From Anisodus tanguticus (Eukaryota; Streptophyta; Magnoliopsida; Solanales; Solanaceae), in the NCBI GenBank assembly GCA_034509755.1, contig CM067546.1, positions 16,102,615 to 16,166,614 on the forward strand: 64,000 nt of DNA, read 5' to 3'. A model generated the notes under the pieces. It was not told the DNA's origin. It saw only the letters and a program-made list of their open reading frames with translations, and searched no databases. Each line of letters begins with the position of its first letter. Position 1 is the stretch's first letter. Made by a program: the position numbers and the translations under genes. Of the stretch, positions 1 through 11,656 are shown one piece after another.

Positions 1-560
1 ATTCCTATCTTAGCTTGTAGTTCTCCTTAGGACATGGTGTAACGTGTAAATAACTCCTAGCTCCCATTAGGACACAATTAATAAGCCATGTAATAGGGAA
101 GAAGATGACAAGGACAAAAAATCTTCCAAGGGATGACTAGGCCGAGAGGTCAACGATAAAGTGGCAAGGACAAGAATGATCTAGAATATAAGGCTTCCTA
201 GAAGGAAATTCATGAACCAACTAGTTCATAAATTTGGCTACCTGAAGACATCACAATCGGCCAAGGGGAAAATTAAGAGTTGGCTGAATGATTTATCAAA
301 GAAAATACAAAGAATGGAAGCCTCCAAACATATTCCAAGAACATGAGATTTTTGGAAGAACCAAGTTCGTGCATTCTTTTACATGGGAACCACAAAAGGG
401 TGTTAAAGATATTGGGTTCTTCTTTGTCTCCAAGTAAAAGCAAAACCTTTCCCATTGTTCCCACAATGGCCGAGAAGTTCCTTGATCACCAAGTAAATCC
501 TAATCCTTCCCCATTTGTCCCCACTTAAGCCGTGTAGTTTGTCTTTTATTGTTCTTATAG
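1..560. other. No recognisable feature
   Basis: Short ORFs occur on both strands, but none shows a known domain or a coding-like pattern. The sequence is probably the upstream part of the LTR-like stretch that follows, because its style (purine-rich, no long ORF) is continuous with it. No TG start flanked by a target duplication could be fixed. Confidence 0.4.
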
Positions 561-1140
561 AAAGTTCCATGTGTTACTATAAATAGGACCTTTAGGATAA
601 TGTAAATACTTGGTTGTGAATGAAATATAAACTCTAGTGTTTACTCAAAAACTAAAGTATTCAACTTGTGTGTTGTCTACCTTAGTTGGTCCTTGTGTGG
701 GCCTTCGGTTCTTGCGTGAACCAAACTCTTAGTGTAAGTTTAGCTAAGACTTGTGTGACTTAGTTGAACCAAAACTAAGGTTCCCTTCAGTGTAAGTCTT
801 TGTTAGGACATGTGTGACCTAATCAAACCCAAGCTTAAGGAACCTCCTTGGAACAAGTGGACGTTAGAACTTGTGTGATCCAACCAAACACATACCTAGG
901 GTCTATCATAAGATTACCGGCCACCCTCACTTATCTTGTTCATGGGTTTGTACTTAGAAACCCCGGTCTAGACCTTGTCCAATTGGCCAAACACATCTTG
1001 GATTTGACTCGAGCATTAAAACACTCGTGTCTCTATCCTTGTTATATCGACCGTCCATCGCTTGGTTTGTACTCGGGTTTGCACTTAGAATCTCGTGTTT
1101 GCACCTAGAATCTCGTGTTCAGTCCTTGACAAACCATTCT
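560..1140 (+). repeat. LTR-like stretch with TATA box and 60-bp repeats
   Basis: A plant-type TATA box (CTATAAATAGG) lies near 578-588. It is followed by a leader-like region and then a degenerate tandem repeat at about 688-900. This is the usual promoter plus R/U5 layout of a retrotransposon LTR, and a dead gypsy gag begins about 430 bp downstream on the same strand. A paired LTR and a primer-binding site were not found, so ownership by that gag is inference. The C-rich stretch at 1140-1560 would then be the untranslated leader. Confidence 0.4.
688..900 (+). repeat. Degenerate ~60-bp tandem repeat, four units
   Basis: The word CTTGTGTG or CATGTGTG, followed by a GACC/GATCC-like step and an AACCAAA/TCAAACC block, recurs at about 691, 750, 809 and 870. 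The spacing is therefore 59-61 bp. Units share the order TTAGGA/AAGA, GTGTGAC, AACCAAAC, AAGGTTCC-like, but they are well diverged. Confidence 0.55.
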
Positions 1141-1567
1141 CTTCCTTCCACCATTATATCCCAAAATATGTCCCTAACCTCCACATCAAAGGTCACCACC
1201 CGAAACAATCCACAAACACCCGTCCAATACCAACAACACCAAACAGTCCACAAAACACCCCTTACCGATAAACTCATAGTTCCATCCAGTTGTCGTCACC
1301 TTGAAACCACCCAACTACCAAACCCCGACCATCAATAAAACCTTCAATGTGTCCAGAACACCCCCACAAAATGTCTTAACCCAACTCCTCCCTAAACTAC
1401 CCATCCAAGTACCACAATACCCCACTGTCCGGCAGAAACTGAGAACCCGCCAACTTTGAGTCCTTTTTCATGTCAACCCATGTTGAATAAAACTCTGAAC
1501 CACTTACCCACATATACCCCTCCTTACTTACATCATTCACTCTTAAACGCCATTAATGTTCTCAGTT
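1140..1567 (+). other. C-rich leader without a supported gene
   Basis: This is a CA-rich, G-poor stretch between the LTR-like region and the gag start at 1568. One ORF overlaps it (1027-1338), but its low-complexity Thr/Gln/Pro-rich translation matches no family I know. It is best read as untranslated leader of the retroelement. Confidence 0.35.
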
Positions 1568-2215
1568 ATGCCTGCTACTATTACAAGACAGGAGGCTCTA
1601 CGAAGAGTAGATAAGGAGGCAGGAGAGGGTGCCAGTCAAGCACAACCGCTGACTCGGGAAGATAAGATCACCAAGATGAGGTAATATCTCGAGCCTCCAA
1701 GACTCCACCCCTACCACCACCTCCATAAGGACATGGGGGGAGCTGATGTGCCTTCCATTCCTCCTCCAGTTTCCCCCGATCATGACCTAGATTTGCAAAA
1801 TGTGGTGCAACTATTAACTCAAATTGTGGCCTCTCAAGCCCAACATCTGACTCCAAATGTTGTTGATAGAGATGTAAGTGCGAGAGATTAGGATTTTTTT
1901 CACTTAGACCCTCTGGTATTTATAGGAATAACTTTTGATGCGGACCTATATAATTTTCTGGAAAGGACGCAGCGGACTGTATGAGTTATGCATGCAGCGG
2001 AATCTGAGACAGTAGAGTTGTCTACCTATAGATTGCGGGATGTGGCCGCAACCTGGTTTGAGACTTGGGAGCAGACTCGGGGATCACAAGCCCCACATTT
2101 AGGTTGGAGGGAGTTCTCTGAAGCATTTTTACAATAGTATATGCCGGTCGTGCTTTGACAAGCCAAGCGAGATAGGTTCTTACATTTGGTGCAGGGTAAT
2201 ATATTTGGCCACAAC
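1568..2215 (+). pseudogene. Ty3/gypsy gag remnant
   Basis: The gag capsid protein of a Ty3/gypsy retrotransposon formed the cytoplasmic particle that packages element RNA. The start ATG at 1568 opens a basic N-terminus (MPATITRQEALRR) as is common in plant gypsy gags. Reading on through stops, the retrotransposon gag domain is clear: a QLLTQIVASQAQ helix, DPLVFIG, LRDVAATWFETWEQ, then WREFSEAFLQ and a broken YMPVV. In-frame stops occur at 1681, before DFFHLDPL, in the RTV/VMHAA step, and at two points around YMPVV. No zinc knuckle or pol follows. Within about 20 bp the sequence passes into the LTR, so pol has been deleted. Family assignment is secure from the domain pattern; the clade is not. 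Confidence 0.8.
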
Positions 2216-2220
2216 CATTG

Positions 2221-4365
2221 GTGTAGTGCTCATGCTCGGCTTTGAGGTAGGCTATAGTTTAATTTTTTGAGACTCAGATAGAAGTACATAATAGTTATAA
2301 ATATTGATGGGTATTGGGCATGTTTGGGTGTCCCACTCAAATAGTTGTGATGAACGTTTGAGTGGGTACCGGTGTTGAACTGTGATGATGGGTGATTTGG
2401 GGGATCAACCTTATGTTGATTTCATCTGCTATTATTTGGGATTGTCGCCATTATGTAGGCTCGTCGCCACATTTGATATTGTTGTGTTTATTCATCACAC
2501 ATTCTTTGACATGATATCCTGATTGTACTAGGATTATTATCGATAGACTACTTTGATATGAAATCCTATGTATTGGATCATATCTGTGTTATTGAACTTT
2601 TGAAAGCATGTCATAATTCATCTCTTACTTGGTTGCATCTCATTATATCATGATATCTTGCCTTATACTGTCATTTGCATGCATACACTAAAGGTTCCGT
2701 GATATTTATATGAGAGTGGTATGAATGTGTTGTGGGCCTAAGAGGTCGGAAAGGTAAGAACACTTATGAGATTATGATGTTACGGATGGCTTGGGTTGAA
2801 CACTTCAATGGATATTGATACAAGGTGAGAGGAGTTGCATGCCTGCAATATAATATTATTACATCCAAGAACTAAGCTTTATGATCCAATGAGTTATTTC
2901 AGAATGGAGGGGTATATGGACTTCGGGGAAGCTCTGTCTAAGTTGAGCTTCTCCTTGAGGGGGTCCCCAATCGATCACTTTTATATGGCAAACCCATGTA
3001 AAATGTGTATACCGGTTGATAGAAAGTATTTTGCATATGCATTGCATTCATATTATACATACATTTATACATTGATTAATTGTGGTTTGACAATGTGATA
3101 TGGTTGGTTATTGGAACTTGGGTGAAACCTTGATTTACTTGGACTAAATTGATGGTATTTGATCGGAATGGTCGCTATGATTGAACATGTCTAAGTGAAT
3201 ACTTGAAAATAATGGTTATACTAGTCTCTATGAACAGTTGGATAAATGGTTGAGGTTGCTGAATTGATTTGGCTATCGTGTGTGTCTTGCTTTCTCGTCT
3301 ATGGGTTTTTGGAATTTAATAATTGTAAGTCTAAGTGTTTGATGTCAACTACTACTGTGGTCGGAAATGTAAAATTACGCCATGACTATTGTCTAGGCCA
3401 GGGAATTATGTGCATTTGTGTGTTGTATGGTAATTGATCGTGTCACTGGGTAACGAGTCTAGTAAGGAACCTGTGGCAAGTGTCACTAGTGGAAAGGTAG
3501 TTGTGGAACGATCTATGTGTGTCAGACAGAAGTAATTTTATAGCAACTTAACTAAGTGTAATGCTAAGGTTAATAAAAGAGTTAACATCATCATGTTTAG
3601 TTTAGGCATAACACTCTTGGAAGCATTCTAAAATGGTTGTTGTGATGTAACTTTGACTCATTTATTTAATGTGAGAAGTTGGGTAAGTGGGGTTAAGTTT
3701 GAATATGACTTGGACAAGAGAGTACTAGTCGACAGGTACTATGATAGTAGGATCCCTGTATAACTGAATGGTTTGATTGTACTTGACTGTAATTACAACC
3801 TTATATGAACAATGTGACTTGATGAATCAGTGAATTGATATGTGTACAATGTGACTTATATGAGTTATTGAACGGTTTAGTATAGGCTTATCTCGTGTCA
3901 TCTTAATATTTATCTCTGTTATGTATCTCCCGTTGTTGTCGGCCTATGATGTCTACAGGGGTACGTTCTGTACTCATGCTACACTTGCTACATCTTTTCC
4001 TAATGTAGATACATATTCCTTTACCAGTTCATGAGCTCGAGTGTGAGTTTGAGCAGGCAGACTTCCAGGGTTCGGGGTGAGGATGCTTTCATTCAACATG
4101 CTCTAGATAGTCTTATATTTACTGTCTTTCATTGTATTTTATAGACATGTACAACCTTTCAGTTTTGGCACTTTGGTGCCATTGACTTTCAGACTTGTAT
4201 TCTGCATTAGTTATCTTGTATCATAGACCAGATTTTGGGGGTTATATTGACGTTTTAATTATATTTTTTCATTTCTTTCATGTTGTTTTGTTTATATGGG
4301 AAGTGGTTCGCCTACCGTTGGGAATGTGTAGGTGCCACCACGATTCCTAAAAAGGGGTTGTGACA
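2221..4365 (+). repeat. Truncated gypsy 3' LTR (same family as 37851-40695)
   Basis: Reverse-complement comparison with the minus-strand LTR at 37851-40695 shows collinear similarity. Shared blocks include the GAGGTAGGCTA block near 2245, the TGAGTGGGTACC block near 2355, the TCGGCCTATGATGTCTACAGG block near 3940, and the AAGGGGTTGTG end near 4352-4362. The first ~1.4 kb of the LTR is missing: similarity starts at what corresponds to about 39290 in the other copy. The end GGTTGTGACA fits a CA-ending LTR at 4365. Small ORFs inside are not supported as genes. Confidence 0.75.
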
Positions 4366-5818
4366 CAAACAAACTTTAAGTGGAACAACATTTGGCATTA
4401 AACGACCTAAACAGTTTATACATGATTAAAACAAGTCTGAAATTATATATGCCATATTTTAACTATACGTGCCAGTTTAAGTCATCAAAACACCTCAAAT
4501 CAACACTCATCTATTGTATTATCAAATTTTTAAACTAAATCTACTGAAATTAAGGAAAACAATGACAATGAGATGAAATTACCTTATATGGAGGCAACCG
4601 AAAGGTTGAAGGGGAGCTTGTCTTCACTTTCGAACCTCGTGGACCGCAAATCACACAAAAAGAAAGGTTTTAGTTGTAATCGACCGAATTATACTAAGTA
4701 TGGGTTCCACCAAAGGGCTTGGATCCCAAGTTAAGCACAAATAGTCAGATTTTAACTCGAATTATCTTTCAAAAATATGAATGGAAAAATTCATGCTCGG
4801 ACCTGAATCTTTTTTAAACTTGTCAAAACTTTTTAAAACTTCTGAAACCTTTGTTTTTTTAGAAAAAAAATAAGAAAGAGGGTTAATTTATAGAGTTGTT
4901 GATACCCTAGCAGACCCTAATAGATCGATGTGGGAAAATAATAATTTAAGGGTGGGGAAATCAGAGTTCTAAACCAATCACTATTCAGATTTTGATCTCG
5001 TAATGAGACAACAAACAATTAAGGATTTGCAGAAAAAATAGAGAGAGAGGGGAGATCTAACCTTGTGTGGGTGGGGTTGTGGTGGCATATAGGTGAGAGA
5101 AGGGTTGGCAATTAATTCCCTTTCCCTTCTTGGACACACAAGTCTGCAGACGAGCATGCGTACAATTGCAGTTGGAATTTTTTACCATGAAGAGGGCGAT
5201 GATCGGTGCGGCTAGGGTTTTTCTAAGAAACCAAAATCGTGAAAAAAATGAAAAGGGAAAGTATTTTTCCCTTTTACGCCTAATCGATTGGGTCAGGGCC
5301 AGGTCTTGGGCCTTTTGTCTTTGGCTTGGCCAACCTAGCACTTAAATGACAACTGACCCTGTTCAATTTTAAAGCTTTGATTAAAAGATGACCACATTTT
5401 CCAAATGTGGCCATTTTATAAACTAGAAAATGACCGAACAATTTCGAATATAGCCTAATTACGTCAAAAGATTCAATTTAAGACCAAATTTGATACTAAT
5501 TAGAAATTTAAGAAACACAATATGCTTTAAATTTTAGATGTTGTTCCGTCATATTATTCAATTAAGAAACTTTTCGATTTTGACGGAGCAAAATATTAAT
5601 TTCTTTAAATTGAGAATTTTAAGACAATTAACTTTCATAATTACCTTTAAAAATCCTGAAAATTGCAAAATACTGTGAAAATAGGATATGATATACAACA
5701 AATATACTAGATGATATTTTGTCAAATGAAATGAAAAAATATTTTCGGAATAATTTACTACAATAATATTCATCTTGTAAAATTATTAAGTAAAATTATT
5801 TGACGGTAAAAATTAGGT
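4366..5818. other. Unassigned AT-rich DNA, probably LTR-element sequence
   Basis: No domain is visible on either strand. Opposed ORFs at 5057-5345 overlap each other and have no family likeness. The general style (long A/T tracts, TGTCAACA near 5820 as a possible element end) suggests more retrotransposon non-coding DNA, but no LTR partner was found inside the window. Confidence 0.35.
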
Positions 5819-6967
5819 GTCAACACTAGTCTCTCCTCCTTAGCTTACACATCGCCTCTTGAATGATAATGATGTGATTAACCTTAGGAAACAATTGTAC
5901 CTTTTGAATTGGTGAGACACTCCATCTCACTGAACTAAATGCTTATCTCGTATTTCAACTTATCGATGCCCAGCTTGTAAATCATCAAAAATGGACGTCA
6001 CAGTCTATCCTAAGAAGGGGGTACTGATGCATATACAATGATCTACCACCCCTTAATATGTGTAGCATAAGCTATTTATCAATCACTTATTAACAATTAT
6101 GTAGAGCTCTCTATGAATCATCCCTTAGTACCAATTCATAACTTATTAATGATCATTCGCCATCTATTGATAATCCCGTTACAGTAATTCAGATGCTATT
6201 GAAAGGATTTCCTCTTAATGGAACTATGATCCTTTGACAATTGGTGGGACTATCAACACAATATCTCTTAACCTGCCTATAATTTATCAGATTATCCATC
6301 TAATTCACCTCATGTATAATTCCATCATTGCGTATCTACCCCAGGGCCATCAACATAATCCGTTAGAGGTAACTCTGTATACATGTATAGTGATTTCATG
6401 ATTCATCTTAAACAAGTTTCTATACCCCAATTCCAATTACATATGTACTATCTATATCGCCACTATCTGAAGCAATGACCTATAATCCCTAATGATTATT
6501 TACCAATTTGTCCATAAGACTAGCATGTTTCGACAACACTCATTTCACGAACGTATAGCATGTTTCTTACGTAACTTATGGAACTTTTATAAATTCTTAC
6601 CAATCATTCAACTACTAGCCCTATGACTTGTCCTAGGTATGCTTCTATCATTCCTTATTGCCCTTTAGGGGTTATAATTATAAATAACCTTAATTAGGTA
6701 TACTACCCTATCAACAACAAATCATGAACTTGACCCTAATAATTAATACGACGTATAGGAATACAATTCGCACGTGTAGAGCATAGCTCTAATCTGACTT
6801 ATGAAACCCACAACCCGAGATTAGTGCACTTTTATAATCTTTAGACATTATAGTAAGGGAAAACAATCTATGTAGGAGTAGGAAGTCTACGACATATTGA
6901 TTTGGGATGACATTCGCGTAGGGTTCAGCTTTATAGCATACTATGATCCGTAGATAGCGACTCTCCA

Positions 6968-7245
6968 ACAATGTTCATCTTAAGTAGGATACTCTAATCC
7001 CATTATGGTAAATCAGAAGCTATCGATATGATTATTCTTAATAGGAAGTATGACCTATCGATAAACAATTAAAGTTATTGTTGTGGTTCATCTTAAGTAG
7101 AAACTACATCCCATGGACAATCCCTTGGCAGCCACCAATTTAATTCATCTTAATTGGAAACTATAACTCATCAATGGCTCATCCTCTAAGGCTACCAATA
7201 TGGTGTATCTTACAGAAGACACTAGGACACAGCCACCATTAATAC
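6968..7245. repeat. Degenerate ~58-bp tandem repeat, about five units
   Basis: The core TTCATCTTAAGTAGGAAACTA (with changes), followed by an ATGACCCATCGAT-like block and GCCACCAATATGG, recurs at about 6972, 7031, 7087, 7143 and 7203. Spacings are therefore 56-60 bp. Weaker, more diverged cores occur upstream, for example TTCCTCTTAATGGAACTAT near 6209 and TTCATCTTAAACAAG near 6402. This suggests that the array was once longer. Confidence 0.6.
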
Positions 7246-8346
7246 CTACAGTTCATAAGAACTAGACAATGTACACTATACCCCAAAAGTTATTGCTCTG
7301 TCACTTATCCTCGTATTTCATAATTATTCACCTCGCTATCATCGCAACGTCTACTATTCCTAGGATATCTCCCTTCTAAGAGCTAGCTGGCCTTATCACT
7401 CATATTACTTTTTGTTCACTCCCTCTTGTCTTAACTCCTACCTAGCTAGGGACCTTATGACATTGTTCTACTAGGTGCATGACTTATAGTAATCGCTCAT
7501 GTCTACCCATACAATCCTATGCTATCATAGTAACTTCTAATTATGCTTTGGAGCCTTAAACTAGAATCTTATTATCCCTACTCATCCTTTATCATTTGAA
7601 ACCATGAATCATACTAAGATGAGTAAGCCCTTTATATACAACGGATCTCAATACCTAACTCTAAATTCCCTAAGCACCAAAAAATGTCTTAGTGAAATAT
7701 ACCGATCCGGGGCATGTCCTATACATATATATATCTCGTAAGGTAAACTATAAACATACCTGTAATACTCTTCAGTAATGTCACCTTGTGGAAATAGTTT
7801 ATCCATCTCTAATAAAATACCCATCTTTTCCTAGATCCCGAAGCATACACTAATATTTATAGCTAGGTCTTATAGACCCTTATGAGTCATAGGTTGGGGA
7901 GGTATAACTAGCAATAGTTTTCTCCTGAACACGAAATCATAGTGCTCATATACTTCTTCTATGTTCTATGCTACTCTATAATCTTTTTTTCCTAATTGCC
8001 TCGCATTTTCTTCATACCTTCTCTTCCTCGTCCAGACTCCGTATGTCACCATCAGATAATTTCCCAATCTACCATCCATATGGGTAAGATTAATATCCAC
8101 ACCCTAGTGATCTAACATAGTACTTAAATATCAGAGGCACATATGATCTAATAAGGAATTCACACATGCTTGTCATAAGCACGAATTGAAATCAAGTTCT
8201 TATGACTTATATCTATTGCCCGAGTTCGACCAAGAAGAAAGGTAACTATTCTAAATATCATGTAGCATCATGTTTATAAGTGTGGTGAACAATACGCTCA
8301 TAAACAAGACTCTACTAGACATAGCTTGCAGGCTCCCTATGACAGA

Positions 8347-8362
8347 CTTGATCTGATACTAC
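8347..8362 (-). promoter_or_regulatory. PBS-like site (initiator Met tRNA type)
   Basis: The minus strand reads TAGTATCAGATCAAGT a few bases inside the LTR end at 8366. This resembles the plant retrotransposon primer-binding consensus TGGTATCAGAGC complementary to initiator tRNA-Met, with two mismatches. It identifies the adjacent LTR as the 5' LTR of a minus-strand element. Confidence 0.5.
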
Positions 8363-9343
8363 GTTTGTCACACCATAACCTTGGGAGGGGGGAGGGGGGC
8401 GACATTCGATGCCCTAAGGCCAAAGCATACCAACTATAGTACCTGAACCACATAGCACGATGTCTGGGACTACAAGGCCTCCAAGTAGAGTAAGATATAA
8501 AGAAACAAGAACCTGCACTTAGAAAAGGCCCAAATAACATATATGCATAAACTAAGGTCGAAAAGGCCGTTACAAGTATATCAACAACTGACAAGGGCCG
8601 ACAAAGACACACAAAGCATATATACAGCAACCTCTAGTATATAAGCCTCTACTAGTACTAACATGTATGAACAAGTTGGGATAGGTCCCCAACATACCTA
8701 AAAATAACCATGTACATATGCAGCAGCACCTACCAACTTTAATAACTCTAGAGAAGTGGAGTGAGATAACTAATAGCTTGAAGCAGTTATCCTACTGTGG
8801 AGGTAAGTCAATTTGTCTATCTATACCTGGGGGCATGAACACAGCGCCCCTGAAAAGGACGTTAGTACGAAAGAATGTACTGAACAAGTAAGGCAGGTAA
8901 AATATATAAATAAGGAATGTAATTTGAAAAGGGAGTACATAAGTCAACCTAATACTCAGAAAAGGCCGCTGAAGGCACACAACTGCCATAACCATGAATG
9001 TATACATGAACATAAAATCAAGCCTCTCAATAGAGCTATATAATATAGTATCAAGTCCCTCTGTGGAGTAAGCTCATAATAAACTTCCCGTCCATATAGG
9101 ACACGGTAATATATGCATAACTAATCAATGGTATGCAGATATAAGTGCCTGCCCGACCGACTATAGCGCGGCGCGGTAAGAAAATAGATACATATATTTA
9201 TAAATATAATGCAATACTGACCTCAAGAGATATTCTGAATAGAGTCGAAGTGACCTATGGTTGTTACCCTTCGACTATCGTTATTGTTGCTAAGTTCATC
9301 AACATTTCAACTAATTAATTAAAACAAACATATGGAATATAGG

Positions 9344-9360
9344 ATATACTCCCGATAAGG
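9344..9360. repeat. Target site duplication, left copy (LINE +)
   Basis: ATATACTCCCGATAAGG. It matches 11640-11656 with two mismatches (CC against TT) and flanks the LINE insertion. Confidence 0.75.
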
Positions 9361-9371
9361 GCATCTTAGGA

Positions 9372-10260
9372 ACAAATTTGTCTACCAAAAGCAGAAGGAG
9401 GGCTTGGTTTTAGATCCTTATTTGATGTTTCACAGGATTTATTTGCCAAACATTGGTGGAGATTCAGGACTACAAATTCTCTATGGTCAACCTTCATGTG
9501 GAACAAATATTGTAAGAAGCTTAAGCCTACTAAAGTTCAATGGAGCGGAGGTTCACAAATTTGGAAGAAGATGTTAGAGGCTAGAGACAAGGTAGATCAA
9601 TTTATATGTTGGGAGCCTGTAAATGGTCAATTTAATATATAGGAGGACAACTGGACTATGTTAGGTCCTATTAGTTAGAATTTTGATGAAAGTTTTGTGG
9701 TAGATGATAATATAAAGGAGATGTCTTTGTTTATGACACTAGATGGTTAGGATTTCTCAAAAATGCAGAATTCACTGCCAGAAAACATTGTGGAGCATGT
9801 GAGATTAGAGGTTAGTTTTCTGGGACAATCAGAAGAAAAGGAGAAACCTTGGTGGTTAATCAATAACATAAGTTGTTTCATTGTAGGAAGTGAATGGACT
9901 ATATAATGAGACAAAAGTTGAGCCATCAATATTTTTTCCAAGACTTTTGTTGAAAGGAGTACCATTCAATGTATCTTTCTTTCTGTGGATGTTGTGGAAG
10001 TTCAAATTTCTTGTTGATGATATTCTGAAGAGAAAGAAAATTGCCATTATGTCTAGGTTTAGGTTCAGTGATCAGTCTCATCATGAAGAGACAATGCAAC
10101 ATTTGTTCATAAATAGAGAGTTTGCAGCTTCAATATGGCAATACCACACAGGTGCATCAGGGATTATAGAGCCTTCAGTTCAAATGCATCAGAAAATTGT
10201 GAAGCGGTGGAATGCATAGAGTTTTCCCAAGCTTAAGGCAATATTTCAAGCAATTTCAAG
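9372..10260 (+). pseudogene. LINE ORF2, RT C-terminal and zf-RVT region
   Basis: The reading frame gives LPKAEGGLGFRSLFDVSQ, then AKHWWRFRTTNSLWSTF, IWKKMLEARD and NWTMLGP. These are hallmarks of the RT thumb and post-RT linker of plant LINEs. Stops and frame changes follow, with the zf-RVT part (VSFFLWMLWKFKFLVDDIL, then SIWQYHTGASG) readable in another frame from about 9980. A WKRRNTIMHGG motif follows near 10277 and matches the same motif in the minus-strand LINE at 13200/19810. At least five in-frame breaks show it is not functional. Confidence 0.75.
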
Positions 10261-10469
10261 CTTTAAATGTTAGTTTTTATGGAAGAGAAGAAACACCATA
10301 ATGCATGGGGGTAAGATGAATAAGCAGAATGTCATACATGAGATCAATTATAACCTACATTATTTAGTGTATACATTATATCCTTGGTTGAAAAATGTAC
10401 CTTATAATTGGCCTCAACTGGTATAGTTTTTAGAGAGTTATAAGCCAAGAATAGGATATAGAGAGTTAT

Positions 10470-10905
10470 AAGCCAAGAATAGGATATAAGATGCAATGGA
10501 ATTGTCCTCCTACTTGGTGGTATAAATGTAATACTGATGGAGCTTCAAGAGGTAATCCAGGTCTAAGTGCTACAGCTTATTATATTAGAGATGATAGGGG
10601 TGATCTATTTTATGAAAGTGCAAGAAGGCTATCAGACACAACTAACATTCATGTAGAAGCACTGGCTATTGTTGATGGATTAGAATACTATGTCAAAGAA
10701 CAATTGCTGCCTGTAGTGATAGAAATTGACTGACTTACCAAGATTAACATCATACAAGTTGTTAGGAGATACCATGGGAAGATAGTATGGAGGTGAAAAG
10801 GATCAAACACTGGAGGGACAAAATTCAAGTGCAGTTTGCTCACATCCTTAGGGAAGGAAAATGTACTTGTTGATTTATTAGCTAACCATGTTTTTATTTT
10901 GCAGG
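10470..10905 (+). pseudogene. LINE ORF2 RNase H domain (RVT_3 type)
   Basis: The open stretch at 10491-10733 reads WWYKCNTDGASRGNPGLSA and then EALAIVDGLEYY, which match the first Asp and Glu motifs of the RNase H domain in plant LINEs. After a stop at 10731 the rest (TGGTKFKCSLLTSLGKENVLVDLLANHVF in broken frames) corresponds to the final REGN-x-LAD-x-LA motif. The domain would degrade RNA in RNA-DNA hybrids during retrotransposition. Immediately upstream, at 10440-10487, a 22-bp direct repeat (AGAGAGTTATAAGCCAAGAATA in sequence, twice) suggests local slippage. Confidence 0.75.
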
Positions 10906-11639
10906 TACAGTTCAAGTTCATAATTTCTCGGAGTTAACATCATAAGCAAGAAGAATATTGAACAAAGATAAATTCATGATCCATTACTTCGAATTGAAGT
11001 CATATAAATGTTAAGAACTAGACTGAATATCAATATCAATACCAGTAGGAACTCAACCACTTCAAGATGGTTGATCACACAAAAATCAGAAGTTCAGGTA
11101 CAAAAATAGCAGAGGGAAAGTTAGAAAGCTAGAATGAACAGAAATTGTTCAGTTACCTAAGGGAGTCTTTATTAGTGTGTGGTATTAAGAACAATGTTCA
11201 AGCTGCTAATAGGACTTCATTAGATAATTGACCAAGGTGCTCAATCACAGCAGATAGCAGATCTTCAGTTGCACATAAATAAGGACTTCATAGGTTTAAT
11301 ATACAGAAGCAGAACAATCAACAACAATATGAAATGTAGCCATATTTTTGCTTGAATGATTCTTAATGATGTGATACCATAGCACTTGGTGAGACCTTGA
11401 GGTGACTGATAGTGGCATCCATCCAAAGCAAAATATTCTTTGCAGCATGACATGAATTTGCTGAGTTCTTCATAACTGTTATTTTTGTTAGGATACCAGA
11501 ATAATGTAGTGCAATAGTTGTTTTCTCTATTTTATTTTCTTTGTTTTTTTATTTTATTCCTTTGGTAAATACTTTGATTTTGTGGAATAAAACACCACAA
11601 GCAATATCCTACTTGGTTTTGATTAAAATATAAAAAAAA
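10906..11639 (+). other. LINE 3' untranslated region
   Basis: No ORF of note is present. The region lies between the end of the RNase H remnant and the A-rich tail that precedes the right target duplication at 11640. Confidence 0.55.
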
Positions 11640-11656
11640 ATATACTCTTGATAAGG
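11640..11656. repeat. Target site duplication, right copy (LINE +)
   Basis: ATATACTCTTGATAAGG, following the A-run. It pairs with 9344-9360. Confidence 0.75.

Larger units (their letters stand above)
5819..8365 (-). mobile_element. Non-coding interior of a gypsy-type element
   Basis: Read on the minus strand, this lies directly downstream of the LTR at 8366-13105. It begins with a PBS-like site and a leader typical of plant gypsy elements (GAGTCTTGTTTATGAGCG near 8295-8315). After that I see no gag, protease, RT or integrase over 2.5 kb. Instead there is low-complexity, pyrimidine-rich DNA with a degenerate 58-bp repeat. It is either a very decayed coding interior or a non-autonomous (LARD-like) element. 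The far 3' LTR was not identified. A possible end is near 5820 (TGTCAACA). Confidence 0.45.
9361..11639 (+). mobile_element. 5'-truncated LINE with target duplication and poly(A)
   Basis: A non-LTR retrotransposon of the plant L1 type, inserted on the plus strand into the gypsy LTR. It begins in the middle of ORF2, keeps the zinc-finger (zf-RVT) and RNase H regions, and then has a ~700-bp 3' untranslated part. It ends with an A-rich tail (ATAAAAAAAAA at 11629-11639). A 17-bp imperfect direct repeat bounds it on both sides, as target-primed reverse transcription produces. Endonuclease and RT domains are absent through the usual 5' truncation, so the copy was dead on arrival. Confidence 0.85.

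Noticed and set aside
5057..5345. Opposed ORFs of 94 and 71 codons on both strands
   Set aside because: They overlap antisense, have no domain likeness and lie in AT-rich repeat-type DNA; the open frames are likely to be chance.
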